Source: Melioribacteraceae bacterium (GTDB lineage Bacteria; Bacteroidota; Ignavibacteria; Ignavibacteriales; Melioribacteraceae). From it: 64,000 nt of DNA. The position numbers and the translations under genes were made by a program. The stretch spans positions 248,001-312,000 of the forward strand of contig WYBN01000012.1 in assembly GCA_011525875.1 (NCBI GenBank), read 5' to 3'. This document shows positions 28,646 to 36,778 of this stretch, piece by piece (position 1 is the first letter of the stretch; every line of letters starts with the position of its first letter). Below the pieces are notes generated by a model. The model was not told the origin of the DNA, ran no database searches, and was given only the letters and a program-made list of their open reading frames with translations.

Positions 28646-30052
28646 ATTAAAAGAGCTGATGCACTTGATGCTTTAAGAGGAATTGCGATTCTTCTAATGA
28701 TACTTTCCGGCAGCATTCCTTATGCCGGTATGCTGCCTGGATGGATGTATCATGCACAGCTTCCGCCTCCCGCGCATACATTCCATCCAACAGTTCCTGG
28801 CTTAACCTGGGTTGACCTTGTTTTCCCGTTTTTTTTATTTGCTATGGGTGCAGCATTTCCATTTGCACTTAATAAAAAACTTTTAAGAGGAATATCAACC
28901 ATCAAAATATCTATACAGATTATAATTCGAGGGGTTATTTTAGCAGGTTTTGCCATCTACATTCAGCACTTCAAACCGTATGCGCTAAGTTCAACCCCCG
29001 AAACGATTCACTGGATTATCGGAATTGCGGGTTTTATTTTACTCTTCCCAATTCTTCTAAGACTGCCTTCTTCGATTAATCCAGTTGTAAGATACGCAAT
29101 TAAGATTAGCGGCCTGGCGGCAGCTGCGCTTATTCTCTCGCATATTGAATATCAAAATGGTACTGGGTTCACGTTAGAAAGAAGCGATATAATTATTCTT
29201 GTATTGGCGAATGTTGCCGTCGCTGGTTCTTTGATCTGGCTTTTTACTCAAAATAATATGCTATTGAGAATCGGGATACTTGGATTTCTTGTTGCATTGC
29301 GGCTCACTCATTCAGTTGAAGGTTCTTGGAATCAATGGCTTTGGAATTATTCGCCATTTCCATGGCTGTATAAGCTGTATTACTTGCAGTACTTGTTTAT
29401 AGTTATTCCGGGCACGGTTGTAGGCGATCTTATTTATAAGTGGATGAATACTGAGCAGCATAGTGAGAAAGATTCTCCGGAACTTCATTTCAGAGTAAAA
29501 ATAATTTTCACATTGATGATTAGCTTCATAATTATTAATCTGATTACACTTTATACAAGACAATTAGAAACAGCCGTTTTACTAAACATTTTATATATCG
29601 TTTTAGGTCATATTTTATTTAATGGAGTTTCAGGTGAAACTTTAATCCTGTTAAAAAAAATGTTCAGATGGGGCAGTTATTGGCTTCTGCTCGGTTTATT
29701 CTTTGAAGCGTTTGAAGGCGGAATTAAAAAAGATCAATCGACGTTGAGTTATTATTTTGTTGCAACCGGATTGGCAATATTCTCCTATATCGCACTCTCC
29801 ATTATAACAGATTATTTTCGCAAGAAAAGTTTTTTGAAGACAATAATTCAAAATGGACAAAACCCAATGATCGCATATATTGCCGGTAGTAATTTAATAA
29901 TGCCTGTCCTTACGTTAACCGGTTTGACTGCCGCATTAAATTATTTACTTGTTAATCCATGGCTGGGATTTTTAAAGGGCTGTATCATCACATTGATGGT
30001 CGCTCTCGTTACAAAGTATTTTGCAGTTAAAAAATTATTCTGGCGCACGTAA
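28646..30052 (+). CDS. NagX-like (DUF5009/COG4299) membrane acetyltransferase, apparent ATT start
   Basis: An inner-membrane protein of about 468 residues with around ten helices, related to heparan-alpha-glucosaminide N-acetyltransferase. Family hallmarks are the N-terminal RADALDALRGIAILLMIL, FHPTVPGLTWVDLVFPFFLF (a short insert before WVDLVFPFF), and the late QNGQNPMIAYIAGSNL. The first ATG (28697) would remove the conserved LDALRG. The frame is open upstream to a stop at 28622 and holds only ATT, ATA, ATC and CTG as candidates; ATT at 28646 lies 9 bases after GGAG (28633-28636). Proteobacterial NagX genes stand in N-acetylglucosamine-use loci, which suits the preceding glycan hydrolases. 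It is the last gene of the run. Confidence 0.85.
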   Translation: MKRADALDALRGIAILLMILSGSIPYAGMLPGWMYHAQLPPPAHTFHPTVPGLTWVDLVFPFFLFAMGAAFPFALNKKLLRGISTIKISIQIIIRGVILAGFAIYIQHFKPYALSSTPETIHWIIGIAGFILLFPILLRLPSSINPVVRYAIKISGLAAAALILSHIEYQNGTGFTLERSDIIILVLANVAVAGSLIWLFTQNNMLLRIGILGFLVALRLTHSVEGSWNQWLWNYSPFPWLYKLYYLQYLFIVIPGTVVGDLIYKWMNTEQHSEKDSPELHFRVKIIFTLMISFIIINLITLYTRQLETAVLLNILYIVLGHILFNGVSGETLILLKKMFRWGSYWLLLGLFFEAFEGGIKKDQSTLSYYFVATGLAIFSYIALSIITDYFRKKSFLKTIIQNGQNPMIAYIAGSNLIMPVLTLTGLTAALNYLLVNPWLGFLKGCIITLMVALVTKYFAVKKLFWRT

Positions 30053-30262
30053 ATACATGTTACTTTCTTTTCTTTTAAAGCAACAGTCAAACGCCAGCAT
30101 TATAATCATGCCTTTTGATGAGTTGATAATTAAAGATAATATTTAAAGAAATGATGATTTTGGCTAATCCATATTTCAAGCAAAGAGTTTTACAGTAAGT
30201 CGCCAATCTCGAAGTTATATTTCTGCAATCTCCACAGAAAATTGATTATAGAAATTATATTG

Positions 30263-30793
30263 TCAGTGTTCGGCGATTTCTTTTAATTCCTGCATAGTAA
30301 AAAGCGGCAAGAGATTTAAGCCTGCAGTATGCAGTTTGCTAATTGCCGACTGTTCCCGGAGAATAACACAAAGAACATGCTGAATATTTCCACCGAGATG
30401 GCGGAGTTCATTAACGCTTTTAATAATTTGTCCTCCGGTTGTAACTACATCTTCAATTACTAAAATGTTTTTCCCTTTGAACGGCAAACCTTCGGCAATT
30501 TTTCTCGTCCCGTATTCTTTGGCATTTTTTCTAACAAATATTACAGGTAATTTTGTTTTGTGAGAAAGCATTACCGCTATTGGGATGCCTCCCATTTCGA
30601 GCCCAGCGAGCATTTCAGTATCTGCAGGTATAATACTGAGCAGCTTGTCAGTTATTGCATCAAGAAGATTACTGTCAGATTCAAATAAATATTTATCAAA
30701 GTATTCATGGCTGATTTGACCTGATCTTAAGAGAAATTCCCCGGTTATATGTGAAGCGTAATAAATATTTTTTGCGAGCTCGATTCTTTGCAT
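30263..30793 (-). CDS. pyrE: Orotate phosphoribosyltransferase
   Basis: Converts orotate and PRPP to orotidine 5'-monophosphate in pyrimidine synthesis. The 176-residue protein has the PRPP-binding motif ILVIEDVVTTGGQIIKSV (about residues 109-126), preceded by LAGLEMGGIPIAV and FVRKNAKEYGTRK, as in bacterial PyrE. The length is a little below the usual 190-210. Single-gene transcript facing the NagX-like gene across 210 bases that hold no gene; it is divergent from topA across 216 bases. No clear ribosome binding site is visible near the ATG. Confidence 0.93.
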   Translation of the reverse strand: MQRIELAKNIYYASHITGEFLLRSGQISHEYFDKYLFESDSNLLDAITDKLLSIIPADTEMLAGLEMGGIPIAVMLSHKTKLPVIFVRKNAKEYGTRKIAEGLPFKGKNILVIEDVVTTGGQIIKSVNELRHLGGNIQHVLCVILREQSAISKLHTAGLNLLPLFTMQELKEIAEH

Positions 30794-31009
30794 AGAAGAC
30801 CCAATTTTGTTTTTTATTTACTTCCAAAATAAAAATAATTTTCGAAGCATACTGTTATATTTTTGTAAAATCTCTATTGTTTCGGAATGTAATTCGGGGA
30901 AAAGTGTTTCATTAACACGATTAGAACAAAATAAAATTTTGGTAATTAATCTTTATTTCCATTTATTTGTGCTTCTAATTTTATAGTTAAATTAAGATAT
31001 AAGAGTAAA

Positions 31010-33325
31010 ATGAAAAACTTGGTTATTGTTGAGTCTCCTGCCAAAGCAAAAACAATTGAAGGATTTTTAGGAAAGGATTTTTCTGTTGTTTCGTGTTATG
31101 GTCATATTCGAGATCTCGAAAAAAAGAACAGCGGCATTGATATAAATAATAATTTCAACCCATCGTATAAGGTATCAGAAGAAAAAAAGCAGGTAGTAAA
31201 AGAACTTAAGAAACTTGTTAAAAACGCCGATGTAATATGGCTTGCAACCGACGAGGATAGAGAAGGCGAAGCAATCTCTTGGCATTTGAAAGATGAATTG
31301 AAAATTGAAAACGAAAAATTGAAGCGCATTATATTTAACGAGATAACCAAAAAGGCCATATTAAACGCGATAGAAAACCCGAGAGATATTGACGATAATT
31401 TAGTTTATGCGCAGCAGGCAAGGCGCATACTTGATAGACTGGTTGGTTTTGAATTGTCTCCGATACTTTGGAGAAAAGTTAAGCCTCAGTTATCCGCAGG
31501 AAGAGTGCAGTCAGTTGCCGTCAGATTAATTGTAGAACGCGAAAGGGAAATTGATAAATTTACTCCTGAATCTTACTATAGGTTGACTGGAGATTTTATT
31601 GCAGTTGATAATGACGGAAAAGAATTAGCCGTTAAGGCCGAACTATCTAAAAGGTTTCCCACATTTGATGAAGCCGAACGATTTCTGGAGAAGTGCAAAA
31701 AAGCTTCTTTTTCAGTTCTTGATCTGGAGAAGAAAGCAGCGACGAAATCTCCTTCTCCGCCATTTACTACATCGACCTTACAGCAGGAAGCAAGCCGAAA
31801 GCTCGGATTTTCCGTTGCAAGAACGATGCTTATAGCCCAGAAACTTTATGAGTCCGGTAAGATAACTTATATGAGAACTGATTCTTTGAGCTTGTCGGAT
31901 GACGCGCTGGGAAATTCAAAACAGGCAATTATAAATTCCTACGGAAAAAAATACTCGCATCAGAGGAAATATAAAACAAAATCGGCAACTGCGCAGGAAG
32001 CTCACGAAGCAATACGCCCAACATATTTTGAAAATGCGTCAATTGACGGAAGCCGTGATGAGCAGGTTCTTTATGAATTAATTTGGAAAAGAGCTATTGC
32101 TTCTCAGATGAGTGACGCAGAGATTGAAAGGACGACGGTCAAAATAAAAATCTCAAATACAGACGAATTATTTACTGCTAAAGGGGAAGTGATAAAATTT
32201 GACGGATTCCTCAAAGTCTATCTGGAATCTTCAGATGATGAAAACGGAAACGGAGATGATTCGGGAATACTCCCTCCGTTGAAAACCGGTCAAATTTTAA
32301 ATCCAAAACAAATTTCTGCTGTGGAAAGATTCACTCGCCCTCTCGCCCGATATACCGAGGCAAGTCTTGTGAAAAAATTGGAAGAGCTTGGCATCGGGCG
32401 TCCTTCAACATACGCTCCGACAATAAGTACAATTCAGAAAAGGGGATACATTACCAAAGAAGATCGATCGGGAAGAGAACGCGAGTACAATGTGCTGATT
32501 CTTGACAACTCTAAAAAGATAACCCCGCTAGTTAAGTCTGAGATAACAGGCGCTGATAAATCAAAATTATTCCCCGCAGATATTGCAATGCTTGTAAATG
32601 ACTTTCTTATAGAAAACTTTCCTGAAATATTAGACTATAAGTTTACTGCAAATGTAGAGGAAGAATTAGATGAAATTGCCCAGGGAAAGATAGACTGGCA
32701 TAAAATGCTTCATAATTTTTACGAACCTTTTCATGATAAAGTTGAACATACAATTGAAAACTCCGAAAGGGTTTCTGGCGAAAGAATTTTAGGAATCGAT
32801 CCGGATACGAAAAAGCAAGTCTCGGTTCGGATGGCAAGATTCGGGGCTGTTGCTCAGTTGACCGATGTTAACGATCCCGAAGGGAAACCGCAATATGCAG
32901 GATTAAGAAACGGGCAGAAACTGGAATCAATAACTCTGGAAGAAGCTCTAAACCTATTTAAGCTGCCACGGAATGTTGGTGATTTTGAGGGAAATGAAGT
33001 TTCTGCTGCTATTGGAAGATTTGGTCCATACGTTAAACACGACGGAAAATTTTATTCATTAGGTAAAGATTACGATCCGCATACGGTTTCACTCGAAGAA
33101 GCTGTTATGGTAATTGAGACTAAGCGATTAAAGGATGCAGAGAAATATATTAAGTCATTCGATGAAGATCCGGAAATACAGATACTTAACGGGCGCTGGG
33201 GACCTTATATAAAATATGGGAAACAAAATATTAGAATACCTAAGGACACCGATCCAAAAACTTTAACTCTGGATGAAGTCAAAGAGTTAATTAAAAAATC
33301 ACCCAAGAAGAGAGGAAAAAAGTAA
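31010..33325 (+). CDS. topA: DNA topoisomerase I
   Basis: Relaxes negative supercoils by type IA single-strand passage. The 771 residues begin with the Toprim domain (KNLVIVESPAKAKTIEGFLG, and later TDEDREGEAISWHL). The catalytic Tyr287 is in KITYMRTDSLSLS, and FTRPLARYTEASLVKKLEE, GIGRPSTYAPTISTI and a hinge section follow. The C-terminal part has no CxxC zinc ribbons. It instead carries about three Toprim_Crpt-type repeats with GRFGPYVKHDGKFYSL and GRWGPYIKYGKQNIRIPKD, usual for this phylum. The gene ends one base before the stop of yidD on the other strand. Confidence 0.97.
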   Translation: MKNLVIVESPAKAKTIEGFLGKDFSVVSCYGHIRDLEKKNSGIDINNNFNPSYKVSEEKKQVVKELKKLVKNADVIWLATDEDREGEAISWHLKDELKIENEKLKRIIFNEITKKAILNAIENPRDIDDNLVYAQQARRILDRLVGFELSPILWRKVKPQLSAGRVQSVAVRLIVEREREIDKFTPESYYRLTGDFIAVDNDGKELAVKAELSKRFPTFDEAERFLEKCKKASFSVLDLEKKAATKSPSPPFTTSTLQQEASRKLGFSVARTMLIAQKLYESGKITYMRTDSLSLSDDALGNSKQAIINSYGKKYSHQRKYKTKSATAQEAHEAIRPTYFENASIDGSRDEQVLYELIWKRAIASQMSDAEIERTTVKIKISNTDELFTAKGEVIKFDGFLKVYLESSDDENGNGDDSGILPPLKTGQILNPKQISAVERFTRPLARYTEASLVKKLEELGIGRPSTYAPTISTIQKRGYITKEDRSGREREYNVLILDNSKKITPLVKSEITGADKSKLFPADIAMLVNDFLIENFPEILDYKFTANVEEELDEIAQGKIDWHKMLHNFYEPFHDKVEHTIENSERVSGERILGIDPDTKKQVSVRMARFGAVAQLTDVNDPEGKPQYAGLRNGQKLESITLEEALNLFKLPRNVGDFEGNEVSAAIGRFGPYVKHDGKFYSLGKDYDPHTVSLEEAVMVIETKRLKDAEKYIKSFDEDPEIQILNGRWGPYIKYGKQNIRIPKDTDPKTLTLDEVKELIKKSPKKRGKK

Positions 33326-33571
33326 TCAAGGTACGGGATCGTATCCACTGCCTCCCCATGGATGGCATCTCGATATCCTTTTTAGACCAAGCCAAGCCCC
33401 TTTTAATGCACCATATTTTTTCAGTGCGTCCAAAGTGTAATTCGAGCATGTCGGCTGATATCTGCAGCTTGAAGGTAATATAGGCGAAATTAAAATTTGA
33501 TAAGCTCTTACAAGAATTATCAAAGGTACTGCAAGAATGTTCAATAAAGTCTTCAACTTTTCCTTATTCAA
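33326..33571 (-). CDS. yidD: Membrane protein insertion efficiency factor YidD
   Basis: An 81-residue small protein that supports YidC-dependent insertion. It has the full family core: an amphipathic/hydrophobic N-terminus, then [30 protein letters not shown] and [16 protein letters not shown], with the three conserved cysteines (the first motif is given in part: [10 protein letters not shown]). The start is TTG at 33571 with an AGGAAG about 15 bases upstream, so the N-terminus is uncertain. YidD usually neighbours rnpA and yidC; here it stands behind folE (38 bases) and converges on topA. Confidence 0.9.
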   Translation of the reverse strand: MNKEKLKTLLNILAVPLIILVRAYQILISPILPSSCRYQPTCSNYTLDALKKYGALKGAWLGLKRISRCHPWGGSGYDPVP

Positions 33572-33609
33572 TAAATAATAATATGACTTCCTAAAGAAAC
33601 ATATTCAAT

Positions 33610-34290
33610 TTATGAGTTACTTCCAACATGTAACAGAAACTCTTTGCGCAGTTCATTATCCAAAAACTTACCGCTAAACTCCGATGTAACAGTTGTACTG
33701 CTGATATCCTTTATTCCTCTTGAATGTACACAAAAATGCTTTGCGTCAATAGCTACAGCAACATCTTCGGTTCCAAGCGCTTCTTTAAGCTCATTTAGAA
33801 TTTGTCTGTTCATTCTTTCTTGAACCTGCGGTCTGCGGGCGTAATAATCAACTATACGGTTTAACTTCGATAATCCTACAACATGACCGTTAGGGATATA
33901 AGCGATATGCGCTTTGCCAATTATAGGAACAAAATGATGCTCGCATGTAGAAGAGAAACCTATATTCTTCTCTACGACCATTCCCCTGTATTTATATTTG
34001 TTGTCAAATATTTTTGCATGAGGTTTGTTTTCGGGATTTAATCCGCTGAAAATTTCTTTAACATACATTTTAGCAACACGGTAGGGCGTTCCTTTCAGGC
34101 TGTCATCGTTTAAATCAAGACCGAGAGTTATCATTATCTGACGAAATAGGTCCTCAATAATTTCAATTTTAGTATCATCATCAAGATGGAAAGCGTCTTC
34201 ACGCAAAGGGGTTTCGATTGAAGTGCCCACATGCTCTTCGCCAAAATTATCGTATAGTTCAGTTTTATTTATGTCTGTTTTAAAAATCAT
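33610..34290 (-). CDS. folE: GTP cyclohydrolase I
   Basis: Opens GTP to 7,8-dihydroneopterin triphosphate for folate or related pterins. The 226-residue enzyme has the zinc-binding and catalytic motifs STCEHHFVPIIGKAHIAY and KHFCVHSRGIKD, plus KLNRIVDYYARRPQVQERM. Cys in CEHH and the later Cys in FCVHS are the expected zinc ligands. The ATG follows GGAGAAGAATA, and that ribosome binding site lies in an 11-base inverted repeat (see 34289-34348) that may limit access. An upstream sensor kinase gene ends 88 bases away on the same strand. Confidence 0.96.
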   Translation of the reverse strand: MIFKTDINKTELYDNFGEEHVGTSIETPLREDAFHLDDDTKIEIIEDLFRQIMITLGLDLNDDSLKGTPYRVAKMYVKEIFSGLNPENKPHAKIFDNKYKYRGMVVEKNIGFSSTCEHHFVPIIGKAHIAYIPNGHVVGLSKLNRIVDYYARRPQVQERMNRQILNELKEALGTEDVAVAIDAKHFCVHSRGIKDISSTTVTSEFSGKFLDNELRKEFLLHVGSNS

Positions 34291-34348
34291 TATTCTTCTC
34301 CATGTAATTAAGTTTCAGGTTTAATAACAGAATTGAAAGAAGAATAAT
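34289..34348 (-). promoter_or_regulatory. Inverted repeat over the folE ribosome binding site and start codon
   Basis: The mRNA sequence AUUAUUCUUCU (complement of 34338-34348) can pair perfectly with AGAAGAAUAAU (complement of 34289-34299), which contains part of the Shine-Dalgarno sequence and the first two bases of the folE ATG. The loop is 38 bases and two G-U pairs could extend the stem inward. This could hold folE translation in check or be a chance match between purine-rich and pyrimidine-rich stretches. Confidence 0.35.
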
Positions 34349-34378
34349 TCCAGTTTTAAGGAAAAATATGCTTAAATA

Positions 34379-36652
34379 TCAACCGTTAACTTTATTGAAT
34401 GTTACAGTAAAGTTCGAACCTTCGTCTTTTTTTGATTGTACTGTAATGTCTGCGTTGTTAAGCTCAAGATATTTTTTTACGAGCGATAGACCAAGTCCAT
34501 TGCCTTCGAACTTGCGGGAGTATCCTTGATCTTCCTGTGAAAAAGCAGAAAACAAATTCGGCAGGTAGTCTTCAGAAATTCCTAAACCGGTATCAATAAC
34601 TGAAACTGCGATCTTATTTTGGTCATAATCATAAACCTTTATTTTAATTGAACCTTCATAAGTATATTTTACAGCATTTTCTATAAGATTCCTGAAGATT
34701 TGCACCACTGAATATTCATCACAAATAATGACTGCATTTCTTATTTCAGAATCTAATTGAAAAGATAGATTTTTTCTCTTTGCTTCATATAAAAACTCTT
34801 GATAGAGATTTTGAAGAACTTTTTCTACTAAATCAATTTTCATCATGATCGGTTCGTAGGTGCCAAGCTGCAATTCTGACATGTTTAAAATCATATCAAT
34901 GGTTCTAACAATTCTTTTGCCTTGGGTTTTGATTACATCAAAGCCTATTTTAATTTCTCCTAAAATATTGTCTTTTGTATAATCTTCAATCAAGCTTGTC
35001 CAGTTAAGAAGTACATTGACAGGTGTTCTTATTTCGTGAGAAATTTGCGCAAGAAATTCTGTTTTCAATTTATCGGATTTTTCAGCACGGTTTTTCGCTT
35101 CGATTATTTCCTGCTGGAATTTTTTGAAATTGGAAATATCGTTCAGTACACCAAGAATTGCATCGCTGCCTTTATAATTTATGAATGAAGCTCTCACAAG
35201 AAAGTCTATCTGCAGATTCTCGCGCGGCATGACTTTGATCTCAAAATCGGTAATTATCTTTCCTTCAAGTATCTGCCTTTGATTTCGTTTAACAAGTTCA
35301 TGGTATGAAAGCTCTATGAATTCAAAAATACTTTTGCCGGTTATTTGATTTATTGTTAATCCCGTATACAATTCTGAAATATGATTTATATAAACAATTT
35401 TATCTTCAACGATTATCAATACGATCTCGGGGAGATTATTTACAAGGGCTCTGTTGAACTCTTCGCTTTCGGCTAAGGATTTTGTTATTTTCTTAATCGC
35501 CAGATATCTGTTGGTAATTATAATTACAGATATTAGGGTTATTATTGTTATAATAAGTAAATAATTCCGAAAAGTAGTCTGCCGTTCAAGTTCTAATGAA
35601 CGCAGTTGAAGCTCCTTTTTACCTAGTTCATATTTCGTTTCAAGTTCAAGTATCTTAAGAGATTTTTCCTCATTTATCAAAGAATCCTTCGCAGCTGCAT
35701 ATTTCTCTAAATAAAAAAGAGAATTTGCATGGTCTCCTGAATTTTTATAAGCAGAATAGAGACTACTGTAAGAATCTGTAAGAATCGGTTTGAATTTATT
35801 AACTGATGCAATTTTTACAGCTTCATTATAGTTGTTAACTGCCCCGCTGAAATCACCAATTAATTCCCGAATATTACCAATAGTAAGATATTGAATCGCC
35901 AAACCTTGTCTATCGCCGATTTCCTCGCGTATTTTAAGAGATTTCTCTGAATAATCCAGCGCTGTTTTGTACATGCCTTTAATTTTATAAATAATTCCGA
36001 GATTAGAATATGTTAAGGCAAGATCGTTAGGACTATCAATAGTTTTGCAGATTTCTAAAGCTCTTAGCTGATAGCTAAGTGCCTTTTCAATTTCGAGTTT
36101 TTTTCTTAAAATGATGGCGGTATTATTTAGAGAAACAACAATAGACGGTTTATTCCCGAGAAGCTCTTTCTTATGAAGCGATTCAGAATAGTAAAAAAGA
36201 GCTTTATCCAAATCATTTATCCGTTCAAAAACAAGTCCGATATTGTTCAAAGAAGCCGCCACTGCAGCAGTATCATCAAAATTTTCTCGAATCTGAAGAG
36301 ATTCGAAGTGGTTTGTTAAGGCTGAATCATACTCGCCAATGTAGGTAAATATAACCCCTTTAATATTTTTTATCGTGGCATATTTTCTTCTATTGTCAAT
36401 TTTTCCCGAAATTATTAATGCAGAATCTGCAAATGATAATCCGCGCAACGGATTAATCATCCGGTTTTCCCAGCTTAACTCGATTAGTAATTCAAGCTGC
36501 TGATCTTTTGGTAAATTAAGAAGGCTGTCTTCGTATTTTTTTATTAAATCTTCGGTAATGCTCTGGCAATGGTATTGGGGGACTATAAGAAAAAGCAGGT
36601 TAAATAAAAATAAAAATACTGTCACTCTTATATGTTTTTCACTTATCAGCAT
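34379..36652 (-). CDS. TPR-PAS sensor histidine kinase
   Basis: A 757-residue membrane kinase. An N-terminal hydrophobic segment is followed by a periplasmic region of about six or seven TPR repeats (for example DSALTNHFESLQIRENFDD and KALFYYSESLHKKELLG). Next come a short coiled coil and a second membrane helix (YLLIITIITLISVIIITNRY, near 375). The cytoplasmic part has a PAS domain (FNRALVNNLPEIVLIIVED), a HisKA domain with the phospho-accepting His539 in AQISHEIRTPVNVLL, and a HATPase with NLIENAVKYTYEG, DTGLGIS and GNGLGLSLVKKYL. TPR sensor kinases of this kind are common in Bacteroidota. No response regulator is next to it. It is divergent from a second kinase gene across 126 bases and may be read through into folE. 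Confidence 0.92.
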   Translation of the reverse strand: MLISEKHIRVTVFLFLFNLLFLIVPQYHCQSITEDLIKKYEDSLLNLPKDQQLELLIELSWENRMINPLRGLSFADSALIISGKIDNRRKYATIKNIKGVIFTYIGEYDSALTNHFESLQIRENFDDTAAVAASLNNIGLVFERINDLDKALFYYSESLHKKELLGNKPSIVVSLNNTAIILRKKLEIEKALSYQLRALEICKTIDSPNDLALTYSNLGIIYKIKGMYKTALDYSEKSLKIREEIGDRQGLAIQYLTIGNIRELIGDFSGAVNNYNEAVKIASVNKFKPILTDSYSSLYSAYKNSGDHANSLFYLEKYAAAKDSLINEEKSLKILELETKYELGKKELQLRSLELERQTTFRNYLLIITIITLISVIIITNRYLAIKKITKSLAESEEFNRALVNNLPEIVLIIVEDKIVYINHISELYTGLTINQITGKSIFEFIELSYHELVKRNQRQILEGKIITDFEIKVMPRENLQIDFLVRASFINYKGSDAILGVLNDISNFKKFQQEIIEAKNRAEKSDKLKTEFLAQISHEIRTPVNVLLNWTSLIEDYTKDNILGEIKIGFDVIKTQGKRIVRTIDMILNMSELQLGTYEPIMMKIDLVEKVLQNLYQEFLYEAKRKNLSFQLDSEIRNAVIICDEYSVVQIFRNLIENAVKYTYEGSIKIKVYDYDQNKIAVSVIDTGLGISEDYLPNLFSAFSQEDQGYSRKFEGNGLGLSLVKKYLELNNADITVQSKKDEGSNFTVTFNKVNG

Positions 36653-36778
36653 TTATTAACTTTTAATAAGAATTTTCGATAATTTATTTGAATAAGGAGC
36701 CAAAAAAATAAATAATTAGTATATTTATAAAGTACTGTTAAATATACTCAAAATTCAGAAATAATAGCGGGTAGGTTA

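Noticed and set aside
33326-33571. Expected rnpA-yidD-yidC cluster around yidD
   Set aside because: No rnpA, rpmH or yidC is adjacent; the neighbours are folE and topA.
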